Shown: positions 25,438-35,844 of the stretch, in pieces
Numbering within the stretch: position 1 is the first letter of the stretch
Layout of the letters: the number at the start of each line of letters is the position of its first letter
NCBI RefSeq assembly: GCF_014697575.1
Contig: NZ_JACJSC010000031.1
Coordinates: forward strand, 1-64,000
Origin: Planktothrix sp. FACHB-1365
Lineage (GTDB): Bacteria; Cyanobacteriota; Cyanobacteriia; Cyanobacteriales; Microcoleaceae
DNA: 64,000 nucleotides
Reading direction: 5' to 3'
Position numbers and translations under genes: made by a program
Notes under the pieces: model-generated
The model's input: only the letters and a program-made list of their open reading frames with translations
Databases searched by the model: none
Told to the model about the DNA's origin: nothing

Positions 25438-25878
25438 TCATTTAACATCAACTTCAGGGTGATCAACAGACTGAAAAACATCAGGATAAGCTTGCCAAAC
25501 GAGACGAATAAACTCTCGCAATTGTTGGTGAGCAGAACAAGCATTAACGGGTTTAATTCCCGGAAAATCAGCCTCTGGAGCGTCTAACTGAGCTAAGAAG
25601 GGAATCACCTCCGTATCTAAAGCGGCTCTAAATAACTGAGTCGGCCAAATTAAATCAGGGCTTTGTTGCAAATTGTACAAAATCAAGGATTCTGGAGTAT
25701 TCGGAAAATCCAAATAATCACCTTGATCCTGCTCGGCTAACCTTTCAATTAACATCAAAGGGCGTACCCAACACACTCCCCGAAATTCGACAACTTGAAT
25801 GACTTCTGCATATAAACAACGGTTGAGATGATTTAATCTCACAATCTGACCGGGCTGGAAATTCAAGCTAGAGTTCAT
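25438..25878 (-). CDS. Conserved cyanobacterial hypothetical protein
   Basis: A 146-residue soluble protein with no membrane segment. It begins LNFQPGQIVRLNHLNRCLYAEVIQVVEFRGVCWVRPL (in parts), which looks like a small SH3-like beta barrel, followed by a helical C terminus (HQQLREFIRLVWQAYPDVF). I do not recognise the family. It lies just upstream, in the minus-strand direction, of the acyltransferase gene with a 60-base gap, so cotranscription is possible. Confidence 0.65.
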   Translation of the reverse strand: MNSSLNFQPGQIVRLNHLNRCLYAEVIQVVEFRGVCWVRPLMLIERLAEQDQGDYLDFPNTPESLILYNLQQSPDLIWPTQLFRAALDTEVIPFLAQLDAPEADFPGIKPVNACSAHQQLREFIRLVWQAYPDVFQSVDHPEVDVK

Positions 25879-25937
25879 TCGTATTGATTCAATCCAAACA
25901 ACATATTGCTGACTCTTAATCTTGATTATAACGGTTA

Positions 25938-26645
25938 TTACTGATCAATTTGATGGAGAGCAAATTCTAAATCTTGCATCAGAGATTGAGCATTTTTCTT
26001 AATCGAACCTTGAGCATAATCAAGAACCGATAAGGGCGAACCAATCCTAACTTGAACACGAGCACCTTGATGGGGGATAATCGGATCATACTGTAAGGAC
26101 ATCGGTACAATTTTAATCCCTAAATTGTGATAGCTAGTTTCCGCTTGTAGTGCTAAACGAGCGAGTCCCGGTTTGAGCGGGTGAACTTGATGATCCTGAA
26201 AAATATTACCTTCTGGAAAAATGACTAACATTTCTCCTTGGTGAAGTAATTCTACCCCATAACGGAGGGTGGCAATAGTCGGGTGTTTTTGATTCACCGC
26301 AAACCCCCCTAAATGACGAATAAACCAGCCTTGGAGTCCTTTCATTTCATCCACTGTCACCATAAATCGTAAATCTCGTCCGGTGACATGGCGACCCGTC
26401 GCAAAGGGAACGATCAGGGCATCCCAACGAGAACGATGGGTCGGTGCTAAAATAACAGGGCCTTGTTTGGGAAGATGTTCTTGGCCAATGACTTCCAGGG
26501 ATTTGAAATAGAACGGTAAAACAAAATATCGTCCCAAGGGGTAAACCAGGGAAGCTAACCAGGGGGAAACATCAGAATTAGTGGGTGTTTCCTTTGTCGG
26601 GATGGACATTCTTGCAGAAGATTGATGAGAGTCAAGGATGAGCAT
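25938..26645 (-). CDS. plsC: 1-acylglycerol-3-phosphate acyltransferase (PlsC-type)
   Basis: About 235 residues from the ATG at 26645; a TTG at 26663 and a further ATG at 26609 are alternatives. The catalytic motif THRSRWD (HX4D) and the glycerol-phosphate motif VIFPEGN identify the LPLAT family, which transfers an acyl chain to the sn-2 position of lysophosphatidic acid in phospholipid synthesis at the membrane. Only one weak hydrophobic segment precedes the HX4D motif. Cyanobacteria have several such paralogues, so which one this is remains open. Confidence 0.87.
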   Translation of the reverse strand: MLILDSHQSSARMSIPTKETPTNSDVSPWLASLVYPLGRYFVLPFYFKSLEVIGQEHLPKQGPVILAPTHRSRWDALIVPFATGRHVTGRDLRFMVTVDEMKGLQGWFIRHLGGFAVNQKHPTIATLRYGVELLHQGEMLVIFPEGNIFQDHQVHPLKPGLARLALQAETSYHNLGIKIVPMSLQYDPIIPHQGARVQVRIGSPLSVLDYAQGSIKKNAQSLMQDLEFALHQIDQ

Positions 26646-26753
26646 AATGGTTTTCTGGATCAAATAAACCTCTTAACTTTAGATTAAAAAGTTTAAAAGG
26701 GATTATCTATGGGGTTCAGGACAGTTTTTCTATTGTCTGTTTAGCAAAGCTGT

Positions 26754-27233
26754 TCAATGGCGTTTTTGAGCAAACCAAGCTTGTAACTGTTGACGACAGG
26801 AAGATTCTAATATTCCTCCTAAAACCGATAACCGATGAAACGAACAAGCACTATCAGGAAGGTTCGCAACGGTGCGAATAGTACCCGTTTTAGGATCGTC
26901 TGCACCATAAACTAATAACCCTAAACGAGCTTGTAAAATTGCTCCGGTACACATCGGACAGGGTTCTAAAGTAACGTAGAGGGTACAAGTATTGAGATGC
27001 CAATTTTTTAAGATTTTACCTGCTTCCCGTAGCACTAATATTTCTGCATGAGCCGTCGGATCATAGTCTCGTTCTTTGCGGTTTTGAGCTTGGGCAATTA
27101 ATTGATTATTCTGATCAATAATAATAGCTCCAACGGGCACTTCTCCCGCTTCTCCCGCTTGTTGCGCTAATTCTAAGGCTTGATTCATCCAATATTGATG
27201 GATGGAATAATTGTTAATTTGGGGGAAGATCAT
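26754..27233 (-). CDS. tadA: tRNA adenosine(34) deaminase TadA
   Basis: A 159-residue cytidine-deaminase-fold enzyme with HAE (in DPTAHAEILVLREAG) and PCPMCTGAI, the zinc ligands and proton-shuttle Glu. TadA converts A34 to inosine in the wobble position of tRNA-Arg(ACG). Length and motifs are normal. The start is a conventional ATG. It is followed on the minus strand by plsC about 90 bases away, and may share a transcript. Confidence 0.93.
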   Translation of the reverse strand: MIFPQINNYSIHQYWMNQALELAQQAGEAGEVPVGAIIIDQNNQLIAQAQNRKERDYDPTAHAEILVLREAGKILKNWHLNTCTLYVTLEPCPMCTGAILQARLGLLVYGADDPKTGTIRTVANLPDSACSFHRLSVLGGILESSCRQQLQAWFAQKRH

Positions 27234-27356
27234 GAGGCAATTATGGGAAATACCGAATGGATCATCTTGTAGCAGGCTCTCCCGACTTAGGGGTATTGAA
27301 ATCTATCCTATGGGATAATTAATCAAAAGATGGGTCAATACATTGAGGTTTAACAA

Positions 27357-27566
27357 ATGACAACTTTTCATGATGTAGTCGAGGTGATCAAAAGTCTTTC
27401 TACGGATGAAAAGCAAGAAATTTCAATCTTGCTCCAGCAATACATCCGTGAAGAACGCCGTGATCAGATCTATGATAACTTTCAGTTGGCGCAGGTAGAA
27501 GAGCAAAAAGGAGAATTGAAGTTTTCCTCTAATATTAATGAACTAAAACAACTGATAGAGGAATGA
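27357..27566 (+). CDS. Small antitoxin-like protein
   Basis: A 69-residue acidic helical protein (FHDVVEVIKSLSTDEKQEISILLQQYIREERRDQIYDNFQ, in parts). Its charge and length resemble small type II antitoxins and YefM/DUF-type partner proteins found upstream of PIN or RelE toxins in cyanobacteria. No toxin-like gene follows; the next gene is a 369-residue unknown starting 64 bases later. It is therefore an orphan antitoxin or a partner of that unknown protein. Confidence 0.6.
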   Translation: MTTFHDVVEVIKSLSTDEKQEISILLQQYIREERRDQIYDNFQLAQVEEQKGELKFSSNINELKQLIEE

Positions 27567-27630
27567 GCATAGAATAATTTTTAATTTGGGGAATAGTCAT
27601 TTTAGATCACCATAAAACTGCATTAATTTT

Positions 27631-28740
27631 ATGAGATACCTTGAAAAAGATCATGCTCAGGATTTGTATAGGGATCTTAAAAAAAAGTTTGTTAATAGAA
27701 TTCCGCCTATTATCTGTTCCATAAAAGGTGCTGGTGTTCATTGGTGTTGTTGGGTAAAATCTGGTTTTAAGATTTGTTCTATAGAATGCTTTGATCAGTT
27801 TGGAACTCCTGAATATTTTATCTCATTTGGGAAAAATTCTAAAAGAGTAGCGACGGGACGGACATCCTCAAAACTTGATACAATTAACGCGGTGGATGAC
27901 TGGATTCGAGGGGACGAACTTTCTATCCTCTACAAGAAGTTTTCATTTATTGACCGATGCAAACGAGATATAATCAACGTCTATAAGGATTTAGTTGCTG
28001 CTGATCCAAACTTATCGAAATTAGTCAAGATTGAGCGTTGTCTTTCCTATAACTATAAACTTTGGTTTGAAAGTGATGATCGAAAATACAATATTGCTTT
28101 TGATCATCAAAGCCAAATTCTAAATGCAGCTTTCTATGGAAATAATACCCTACTATTTACCCTCAAAACTCAAGATCGAACAAGTTTGGCAAAACTTTTA
28201 AAGCGGTGGATATGCGATCGCGCCTTACTCTCCCAAATCCAAACAGAATTTCCTTGGGTTGAGATGGAAAATCTTGCCGATTTTTACGAGCAAGAAAACT
28301 TAATTGAAGGTAAACGGATTCAAAGTTGGGACAGCCTGGAAAAATTTTACGCGCCTAGTAGATTCTTGTCTATGAACAATGAACTCGCTAACCTTATGAC
28401 GGAACTGGTAAAGTCTATGAGAAAAGAAGGCTATGATCAATATTTTATGGCTTCACAAGCACATGATATATTATTCTTATCATCCTTCAAAAAAAATGGA
28501 GATTTGAGTAATTTTTCTTTGAGTTTTTCGGGAGAATGTGAGAGAGCCCAAGTTGATGGCAAAGAAACATTAATTCAAGGATTGAAAGTTACTTATTCTG
28601 TGGCGGGTAAAACCATTGAGGAATTTGAAGAAGATCAGATCATTTTAACCCCAAGAATTCGCCATCTTTTGCATCAGTTAGTAAAACATCAGATTAACTA
28701 TAGCAATCCGCGCCTTCGAGACGGAGGTTGTAATGATTGA
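27631..28740 (+). CDS. Protein of unknown function, accessory-type
   Basis: A 369-residue protein that I do not recognise. It has no membrane segment or signal peptide. It has several aromatic and Cys-containing segments (HWCCWVKSGFKICSIECF near residues 37-54) and a C-terminal helical part ending in IRHLLHQLVKHQINY. Codon use is more AT-rich than purL next door, suggesting transfer. It follows the small antitoxin-like gene and may form a two-gene unit with it. Confidence 0.55.
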   Translation: MRYLEKDHAQDLYRDLKKKFVNRIPPIICSIKGAGVHWCCWVKSGFKICSIECFDQFGTPEYFISFGKNSKRVATGRTSSKLDTINAVDDWIRGDELSILYKKFSFIDRCKRDIINVYKDLVAADPNLSKLVKIERCLSYNYKLWFESDDRKYNIAFDHQSQILNAAFYGNNTLLFTLKTQDRTSLAKLLKRWICDRALLSQIQTEFPWVEMENLADFYEQENLIEGKRIQSWDSLEKFYAPSRFLSMNNELANLMTELVKSMRKEGYDQYFMASQAHDILFLSSFKKNGDLSNFSLSFSGECERAQVDGKETLIQGLKVTYSVAGKTIEEFEEDQIILTPRIRHLLHQLVKHQINYSNPRLRDGGCND

Positions 28741-28837
28741 CAACTGACATGAAACAGCCAGAAGTATTATCCCTGTTCCCTGTTCCCTTTTAATATAAAA
28801 TAAATAATGCTGTCTGCAAAGTGCGATCGCTTAACCC

Positions 28838-31800
28838 ATGTCTACCGAAATTAATTGTCCCTTTTCTGCTGAAGAAATCGCCTCTGAAGGCATTAAACCC
28901 GAAGAATATGAAGAAATAGTCCGACGCTTAGAACGACACCCCAATAAAGCAGAATTGGGGATGTTTGGCGTGATGTGGAGTGAACACTGTTGTTATAAAA
29001 ATTCCCGTCCCCTCCTCAAACAATTTCCCACCACTGGAGAACGAATTTTAGTTGGCCCCGGAGAAAATGCCGGAGTGGTAGACTTTGGGGATGGACTACA
29101 TATAGCCTTTAAAATCGAATCCCATAATCACCCTTCAGCTATTGAACCCTTCCAAGGCGCTGCAACAGGAGTGGGGGGAATATTAAGAGATATCTTTACA
29201 ATGGGGGCGCGTCCTATTGCTGCATTAAATTCTTTACGGTTTGGTTCTTTAGAAGATTCCCGAACTCGACAAATCTTTAAAGGGGTTGTTTCTGGTATTT
29301 CTCATTATGGGAATTGTTTAATTGCCAGTGAAAGGTTCGTGTGGCGGGATAATCAGGGGATTTATTTTGACACCATTGGTAATTTTGTTGAATCTCGTCT
29401 TCTCCCTAACGAAACGACAACTGAACTTAATCAAGCTCTTGGTATTGCAACACTGTCCATTGACCCAAAAACTCAACAAAGCTGTTGGCAACCTGTTACC
29501 AGGGTGTTTAAGCGACAAACTCAAACTCTGATTACCTTCCGCACGGCATTAGGACGGACTTTAACGGTGACTCCTGATCATTTAACTTTACTATTAGAAG
29601 ATGGGCAATGGTGTGTGCGAGAAGCTAAGTTGCTAAAAGAAGGGGATTTAATTCCCTTACTGATTAATTTACCTTTACCCGATTTTCAAGCTGTTGAGGA
29701 GATTCCTACCCTAGATTTATTAGAAACCTTAAATAACTCTCATCAAGGGCGACACAATGTTTATGTTCAACTGCCTGAAACGTGGCAACCAACAGAAACC
29801 ATTCGGGCTGAATTATGCCGATTAGAACCCTCGGCTACTAACCGTTATCAATATATTCATAAACGTTATTTGCCTTTACCCTATTTCCTACAATTAGAAA
29901 CGCTTCTGAATGTGCAACGATTGGATATTTTGCTATTCCGTAGAAGTGGTAAAGCTAACTACATGAAAGCCGTAATAAAACCTGATGAAACCTTTGCTCG
30001 TTTCCTCGGCTATTATCTTTCAGAAGGGTGTGTTTCTGCTAACGGTAATACTTACAAAATTATCCTGACATTTGCTTTACATGAACAAGAATATGTTGAT
30101 GATGTTGTACAGGGATTCAAAGATTTAGGACTACGCCCCTGTATTGAAAAACGACAATCAACAATTGCTGTTTATGCGACATCTTGGCTTTTAGGATATG
30201 TCTTAAAAGAGGTTTGGCAATGTGGACAAGGTGCAGCAAATAAAGCTTTTCCTAGTTTTGTTTTTACATGGCCCAAACATTTACAAAGAGAAGCCTTAAA
30301 AGGATTAATGCGAGGGGATGGTTCCTTTACGACCAAAACAAACGGCAGTCATGCTAAAATTGCCTTTGGTTCGACTAGCCAAAAATTATTTGAACAAGCT
30401 TTAGCATTAATTCAAAGCCAAGGTGCAGTCCCTTCTATTCATTATCGCCCTTCTGCTACTGGAGAAATTGAAGGTCGCCCTTATCAAAGTTTACCATTTT
30501 GGGAATTAGAAGTGAGTAATATTTCAGGACTCACTTCTTTGACTCAAATTTTTTCTCAAGATCGAGATGAACAACTGGTTGAGGCTTTAAATCGTTATCA
30601 GGGAAATCGATATTCTTTCCCTCGTTTTGAAGTTTCTAATGAGTTAGCTTTTGTTAAAGTTAGAAGTGTGGAAACTCACAATGTTGAATTGTGTAATGTC
30701 TACGATGTTGAAGTAGAGAATACTCACTTATTTGTGACAACATCTGGAATTGTAACTCACAATTGTTTCGGGGTTCCCACCGTTGGGGGAGAGGTTTATT
30801 TTGATCCGGCTTATAATGGAAATCCCCTAGTTAATGCGATGGCAATTGGGTTAATGGAAACCCCAGAAATTGTTAAATCTGGAGCTTCAGGAATTGGAAA
30901 TCCCGTTTTATATGTAGGGTCAACAACCGGACGGGATGGCATGGGTGGCGCGAGTTTTGCTAGTGCCGAATTAAGCGAAGAATCGATCCAAGATCGCCCC
31001 GCAGTACAAGTGGGAGATCCGTTTTTAGAAAAGTCTTTAGTTGAAGCGTGTTTAGAAGCGTTTAAAACCGGGGCGGTGGTAGCAGCCCAAGATATGGGAG
31101 CCGCAGGAATTACCTGTTCAACGTCAGAAATGGCGGCAAAAGGTGGAGTCGGAATTGAACTGGATTTAGACTTAATTCCGGTACGAGAAACGGGGATGGT
31201 TCCCTATGAATATCTGTTATCGGAATCTCAAGAACGAATGTTATTTGTGGCTCAAAAAGGACGAGAACAAGAGTTAATTGAGATTTTCCATCGATGGGGA
31301 TTGCAAGCGGTTGTTGCAGGAACAGTCATTGCAGAACCCATCGTTAGAATTTTATTTAAAGGGGGAATTGCGGCGGAAATTCCAGCCGATGCTTTAGCAG
31401 AAAATACACCTTTATATCCGCGAGAAATATTATCAGAACCCCCAGAATATGCTCAAAAAGCATGGCAGTGGACACCGGAATCTTTACCTCAATCTACAAT
31501 ATCAGGACTGGAAATTAACGGAGAATTTCAATCGTGGAATCAGGTTTTATTAACATTATTAGATACTCCTTCTATTGCTTCTAAACGCTGGGTTTATCGT
31601 CAATATGATCATCAAGTTCAGAATAATACGGTTTTAGTTCCTGGGGGCGGAGATGCAGCAGTAATTCGCTTACGCCCCTTAGAACCTATTCCGAATTTTC
31701 AAGGGTCAGTTAATAAGGGATTAGCAGCAACGGTAGACTGTAACTCTCGGTATGTCTATCTTGACCCCTACGAAGGAGCGAAAGCAACAGTTGCCGAAGC

Positions 31801-32632
31801 TGCCCGGAATTTAAGTTGTGTGGGGGCTGAACCTGTGGCGGTGACGGATAACTTAAATTTTGGCAGCCCGGAAAAACCCATCGGATATTGGCAATTAGCC
31901 GAAGCTTGTCGGGGAATTTCTGATGGCTGTAAAGCGTTTAATACTCCTGTTACGGGGGGGAATGTGTCGCTTTACAATGAAACCCTTGATGCAGAGGGAA
32001 ATCCTGAATCTATTTATCCGACCCCAGTGGTGGGAATGGTGGGATTAATTGCGGATTTAACGAAAATTTGTGGCCAAGCTTGGCAAAATTCAGGGGATTT
32101 AATCTATCTTTTGGGGGATGACAAAACTTTACCCACGTTAGGAGCATCTGAATATCTGGCTGTAGTTCATCACACCATTGCAGGGAAACCGCCACGAGTG
32201 GATTTTGAGTTAGAACAAAAGGTACAAGCGGCTTGTCGGGAAGGCATTCGTCAAGGATGGATTCAATCGGCCCATGATTGTGCAGAAGGAGGGTTAGCGG
32301 TGGCCTTAGCTGAATGCTGCATGAGTAGTCAAAAAGGCGCAATGGTTAAGCTGAGTTTAAGTTCTACCGCTTCTGTCCGTTGGGATAATATTCTGTTCGC
32401 AGAAGGCGGGGGACGGATTTTGGTTTCTGTTAATCCTGAAAATCAATCCGTTTGGGAAACCTATCTACAACAACAGTTAGGAGTAGAAAACGACATTTGG
32501 CAAAACTTAGGTTCTGTGGGGTCGGTGTCTGAATCTTTACAAATTCTCACGGCTGATGATCAGAGCTTAATAGAGGTTAATGTTGCAGAAATGCAGGTTT
32601 CCTATGAAAACGCTATTGAACGACGGTTATGA
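28838..32632 (+). CDS. purL: Phosphoribosylformylglycinamidine synthase PurL with intein
   Basis: The 1,264-residue frame encodes the glutamine-dependent FGAM synthase large subunit (fourth step of purine synthesis) interrupted by an intein at residues 160-642. Removing the intein leaves about 781 residues, the normal PurL length. N-extein features include [11 protein letters not shown] and [21 protein letters not shown]-extein features include [13 protein letters not shown] and the AIR-synthase ATP-binding motifs. The splice junction is GN|C: the Cys following the intein is the native PurL Cys. It is followed by purF 293 bases downstream, so purine genes are clustered. Enzyme activity depends on protein splicing. 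Confidence 0.95.
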   Translation: MSTEINCPFSAEEIASEGIKPEEYEEIVRRLERHPNKAELGMFGVMWSEHCCYKNSRPLLKQFPTTGERILVGPGENAGVVDFGDGLHIAFKIESHNHPSAIEPFQGAATGVGGILRDIFTMGARPIAALNSLRFGSLEDSRTRQIFKGVVSGISHYGNCLIASERFVWRDNQGIYFDTIGNFVESRLLPNETTTELNQALGIATLSIDPKTQQSCWQPVTRVFKRQTQTLITFRTALGRTLTVTPDHLTLLLEDGQWCVREAKLLKEGDLIPLLINLPLPDFQAVEEIPTLDLLETLNNSHQGRHNVYVQLPETWQPTETIRAELCRLEPSATNRYQYIHKRYLPLPYFLQLETLLNVQRLDILLFRRSGKANYMKAVIKPDETFARFLGYYLSEGCVSANGNTYKIILTFALHEQEYVDDVVQGFKDLGLRPCIEKRQSTIAVYATSWLLGYVLKEVWQCGQGAANKAFPSFVFTWPKHLQREALKGLMRGDGSFTTKTNGSHAKIAFGSTSQKLFEQALALIQSQGAVPSIHYRPSATGEIEGRPYQSLPFWELEVSNISGLTSLTQIFSQDRDEQLVEALNRYQGNRYSFPRFEVSNELAFVKVRSVETHNVELCNVYDVEVENTHLFVTTSGIVTHNCFGVPTVGGEVYFDPAYNGNPLVNAMAIGLMETPEIVKSGASGIGNPVLYVGSTTGRDGMGGASFASAELSEESIQDRPAVQVGDPFLEKSLVEACLEAFKTGAVVAAQDMGAAGITCSTSEMAAKGGVGIELDLDLIPVRETGMVPYEYLLSESQERMLFVAQKGREQELIEIFHRWGLQAVVAGTVIAEPIVRILFKGGIAAEIPADALAENTPLYPREILSEPPEYAQKAWQWTPESLPQSTISGLEINGEFQSWNQVLLTLLDTPSIASKRWVYRQYDHQVQNNTVLVPGGGDAAVIRLRPLEPIPNFQGSVNKGLAATVDCNSRYVYLDPYEGAKATVAEAARNLSCVGAEPVAVTDNLNFGSPEKPIGYWQLAEACRGISDGCKAFNTPVTGGNVSLYNETLDAEGNPESIYPTPVVGMVGLIADLTKICGQAWQNSGDLIYLLGDDKTLPTLGASEYLAVVHHTIAGKPPRVDFELEQKVQAACREGIRQGWIQSAHDCAEGGLAVALAECCMSSQKGAMVKLSLSSTASVRWDNILFAEGGGRILVSVNPENQSVWETYLQQQLGVENDIWQNLGSVGSVSESLQILTADDQSLIEVNVAEMQVSYENAIERRL
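29315..30763 (+). other. LAGLIDADG intein within purL
   Basis: The 483-residue intein starts at Cys160 ([10 protein letters not shown]) and ends VTHN before Cys643. Splicing block B is TPDH (residues 245-248), and the C-terminal block F is [12 protein letters not shown]...GIVTHN with penultimate His and terminal Asn. Between the splicing halves lies a homing endonuclease with two LAGLIDADG-type helices: [11 protein letters not shown] (about residue 388) and [11 protein letters not shown] (about 487). Both keep an acidic residue (E and D), so the endonuclease may be active. It encodes a mobile element that copies itself into intein-free purL alleles. Confidence 0.95.
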
Positions 32633-32924
32633 ATAATCACTGATCAGTCGAGAAATAGACAGTTGATTCACTCGCATAGCGGGAGTCTGTACAGGCGGGT
32701 TCATTAAGATGTTAACCAATGATCAAAATCTGAGTCCTACACACTGATAACTGATCACTGATCACTGATGACTGATTTTATTTCCTGATCCGTGTCAAAT
32801 AAGCTACAGTAAAGAGGGACAAGATTAAGAGAATATTAACTTTTTAGTCATTCTACCTCTATAATCCAGTAGCGTTATATCGTTCCCACCATCTGACTTT
32901 GCCAATCAGGAGCCAAACCGTAAC

Positions 32925-34403
32925 ATGATTCCAAACGATTCCCTTGATACGCACTCTGCCCAGGTTGATGATCACAGACCTGATAAACCAGAAGAAGCCT
33001 GTGGCGTTTTTGGGGTTTATGCTCCGGGTGAGGATGTTGCAAAACTGGCTTATTTTGGTCTGTACGCGCTCCAACACCGAGGCCAAGAATCCGCCGGAAT
33101 TGCCACCTTTGAGGGCGACAAGGTACATCTACATAAAGACATGGGTTTAGTGTCCCAAGTCTTCAACGAAGTGCTATTAAACGACCTCGTTGGCCATATT
33201 GCGGTGGGCCATACCCGCTATTCCACCACGGGATCGAGTCGGGTGGTGAATGCTCAACCTGCGGTCGTCTCAACTCGTTTAGGTTCCCTCGCGTTAGCAC
33301 ATAATGGTAATTTAGTCAATACTGGGGAATTGCGTGAGGAATTAACCAAGCGTGAATTTGACTTTCTGACCACGACGGATAGCGAAATGATTGCCTTAGC
33401 CATCGCCTCAGAAGTCAATAATGGCAAAGATTGGTTGGAAGGAGCGTTAAGTGCCTTTAACCTCTGCCAAGGAGCTTATAGTTTAGTCATAGGTACTCCA
33501 AAAGGATTAATGGGAGTGCGTGACCCCAATGGAATTCGACCTTTAGTGATTGGAACGTTACCGACAAATCCCAAACGGTATGTTTTAGCCTCAGAAACCT
33601 GCGGATTAGATATTATTGGGGCAGAATATCTGCGGGATGTGGAACCTGGGGAACTGGTTTGGATCAGCGAAGAAGGAATGGCATCCTTTCACTGGAGTCC
33701 GAAACCTGCGCGGAAATTGTGTGTGTTTGAGATGATTTATTTTGCCCGTCCTGATAGTGTCATGTGTGGCGAAAGTCTCTATAGTTATCGCATGGAAATT
33801 GGGCGGATTTTAGCCAGAGAATCCTTTGTAGATGCGGATATTGTCATCGGCGTTCCCGACTCTGGAATTCCCGCCGCCATTGGATTTTCCCAAGAGTCCG
33901 GCGTTACTTTTGCTGAAGGTTTAATTAAAAATCGTTATGTGGGACGGACGTTTATTCAACCGACCCAAAGTATGCGCGAGTCGGGAATTCGCATGAAGTT
34001 AAACCCGTTAAGGGATGTATTAGAAGGTAAACGGGTGATTATTGTGGATGATTCAATTGTCCGAGGAACAACCAGTCGCAAAATTGTTAAGGCGCTACGG
34101 GATGCGGGTGCAAAAGAAGTTCACATGAGAATTTCTTCTCCTCCAGTAACCCATCCTTGTTTTTATGGAATTGATACGGATAGTCAGGAACAATTGATTG
34201 CGGCGACGAAATCTATTGAGGAAATTCGTCAACAAATTGGGGTAGATACTTTAGCTTATTTGAGTTGGGAAGGAATGTTAAAAGCAACACGGGAAGATCC
34301 CAATACCTTCTGTTCGGCTTGTTTTACTGGGAATTATCCGATTGATATTCCTGAAAAAGTAAAACGCTCTAAATTAATATTAGAAAAATCGGTAACGGTT
34401 TAA
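32925..34403 (+). CDS. purF: Amidophosphoribosyltransferase PurF
   Basis: A 492-residue enzyme of the first step of purine synthesis. A short propeptide (residues 1-25) precedes Cys26 in EEACGVFGVYAPG, the Ntn-hydrolase nucleophile exposed by self-cleavage. The glutaminase part contains ALQHRGQESAGI and GHTRYSTTG. The PRTase motif VIIVDDSIVRGTT is intact, and cysteines near the C terminus (CFYGID, CSACF) fit the Fe-S type as in cyanobacteria. The gene is in the same direction as purL and ends in a strong terminator. Confidence 0.95.
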   Translation: MIPNDSLDTHSAQVDDHRPDKPEEACGVFGVYAPGEDVAKLAYFGLYALQHRGQESAGIATFEGDKVHLHKDMGLVSQVFNEVLLNDLVGHIAVGHTRYSTTGSSRVVNAQPAVVSTRLGSLALAHNGNLVNTGELREELTKREFDFLTTTDSEMIALAIASEVNNGKDWLEGALSAFNLCQGAYSLVIGTPKGLMGVRDPNGIRPLVIGTLPTNPKRYVLASETCGLDIIGAEYLRDVEPGELVWISEEGMASFHWSPKPARKLCVFEMIYFARPDSVMCGESLYSYRMEIGRILARESFVDADIVIGVPDSGIPAAIGFSQESGVTFAEGLIKNRYVGRTFIQPTQSMRESGIRMKLNPLRDVLEGKRVIIVDDSIVRGTTSRKIVKALRDAGAKEVHMRISSPPVTHPCFYGIDTDSQEQLIAATKSIEEIRQQIGVDTLAYLSWEGMLKATREDPNTFCSACFTGNYPIDIPEKVKRSKLILEKSVTV

Positions 34404-34418
34404 AGTAGGATGAGCTTC

Positions 34419-34466
34419 GCCCATCAAAATCCTATTCAGGATAGAGTTTTGATGGGCTGTTTTTTT
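34419..34466 (+). terminator. Rho-independent terminator of purF
   Basis: GCCCATCAAAA (34419-34429) pairs with TTTTGATGGGC (34447-34457), followed by TGTTTTTTT. A further inverted repeat, AGTAGGATGA/TCATCCTACT (34404-34413 and 34490-34499), encloses it and may serve the convergent Rieske gene. Confidence 0.88.
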
Positions 34467-34494
34467 AGGGTGTTTTGAGCGGGAAAAATTCATC

Positions 34495-35817
34495 CTACTT
34501 TTTGTCTGCGTGAATATAATCCACGAAATAAAATTTAGGCTCTAAATAATATTTTAATCCTCCATATATTCCTAATCCTAAAAGGGCGATCGCCATTAAG
34601 GGAAATCCCCAGTGTGACCGAAGAGAATCTGACATTAAGGCTACAGTAGAAACCGTTAATACGAAGTAAATTAATAACCCTAATTGTAACCGTTGAATAT
34701 TTTTTAAAGCATTTCGACAGCTACTACAATGTTGGGTATGTTGGTGATAGATATCCATAACTTGACGACGGTTATCATTAACAGGGGAATATTCAGGAAC
34801 CGGAATATTAAGCTGTTTCCAAGGTAACTGTCCGTGACAATATTCCTCAAACCATTTACGAAATTCAATAATTAAACGATCAGCACTGGTTGGCATTTTA
34901 TAAGCGGTTTTCCAGGTTTGATTCGGGTGATTTTGTTGTAACAAGCGTTCCTGTTGATGCAGTAGCATCATATCACTATCCATGACTAAATTCCGCAACA
35001 TAATATGCTCCCACCATCGAGGTTTAATCTGAACTAAGGTTTTATTAAAGTTTTGAGGAAAGAAACCAATTAATCGTGATTTTCCGGGTAAAACAGGAAT
35101 ACAATAAGCCACAATTCCTACTTTTTTACCGTTAGGGAATTCAATTTGATATTCTATATAACAAGGGGGATGAAATTTAATTGTACGACCTGCAACAGAG
35201 ATTGTCGCTTCAAGAGTCTGGATTGTTGATTGGAGAATTTCAAACGTAATCGGTTGAGCATTTTCTCGTCTTCCTTGTAACCCATGATGAGCAAAAGCAA
35301 CGTGACTGGGATCAACTAAATTTTCGACTAACGTTTGCCAATCATAGTCTAATTCTCGAAAAAAAGAACTCCAAACAAATCCTTTTTTAGCATCAATTTG
35401 AGGGGATAAAGCTAAGGGAGTTTTTGCAGCTAATTCAGGAGATAATGGATCAGTCCAAACCCATAAAATTTCCTGTTGTTCACGGGTGGGAAAGCTTTGA
35501 ACACAAAATTTATCTTTCACTAATTCCGGGTTTTCGGCTTGGGGAATTCGGGTACACACACCTTGAGAATTGAATTCCCAACCGTGATAACTACACATTA
35601 AATTTCCCGTTTTTTCATCAATTCTGCCTTCACTTAAGGGGGCTAAACGATGGGGACATTCATCTAAAAAGACTTGATATTGTTGTTGATCTTTGGGTTT
35701 CCAAATCACTAAACGCATTCCCAATAGGGTGATTTGTTTGGGATATTTGGGGTCAAGATCGGCTAGAAGAACTAGAGGATACCATTGTTGGAAAAAGTTA
35801 AATTCGGGTGTTGTCAT
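34495..35817 (-). CDS. Rieske oxygenase, pheophorbide a oxygenase/TIC55-like
   Basis: A 440-residue protein with the Rieske cluster motif CPHR...CSYHGW (residues about 53-78) and the mononuclear iron site NLVDPSHVAFAHHG. The C-terminal part has a CxxC (HCSSC), then two transmembrane segments, typical of the PaO/PTC52/TIC55 (Lls1) family. Family members oxygenate chlorophyll-derived or other aromatic substrates using ferredoxin. The start has AGGAG nearby. Its substrate in this organism cannot be read from sequence; a role in tetrapyrrole turnover is plausible given nearby hemW. Confidence 0.88.
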   Translation of the reverse strand: MTTPEFNFFQQWYPLVLLADLDPKYPKQITLLGMRLVIWKPKDQQQYQVFLDECPHRLAPLSEGRIDEKTGNLMCSYHGWEFNSQGVCTRIPQAENPELVKDKFCVQSFPTREQQEILWVWTDPLSPELAAKTPLALSPQIDAKKGFVWSSFFRELDYDWQTLVENLVDPSHVAFAHHGLQGRRENAQPITFEILQSTIQTLEATISVAGRTIKFHPPCYIEYQIEFPNGKKVGIVAYCIPVLPGKSRLIGFFPQNFNKTLVQIKPRWWEHIMLRNLVMDSDMMLLHQQERLLQQNHPNQTWKTAYKMPTSADRLIIEFRKWFEEYCHGQLPWKQLNIPVPEYSPVNDNRRQVMDIYHQHTQHCSSCRNALKNIQRLQLGLLIYFVLTVSTVALMSDSLRSHWGFPLMAIALLGLGIYGGLKYYLEPKFYFVDYIHADKK

Positions 35818-35844
35818 CTCTTTTTCTCCTAAGACTTACAACAA

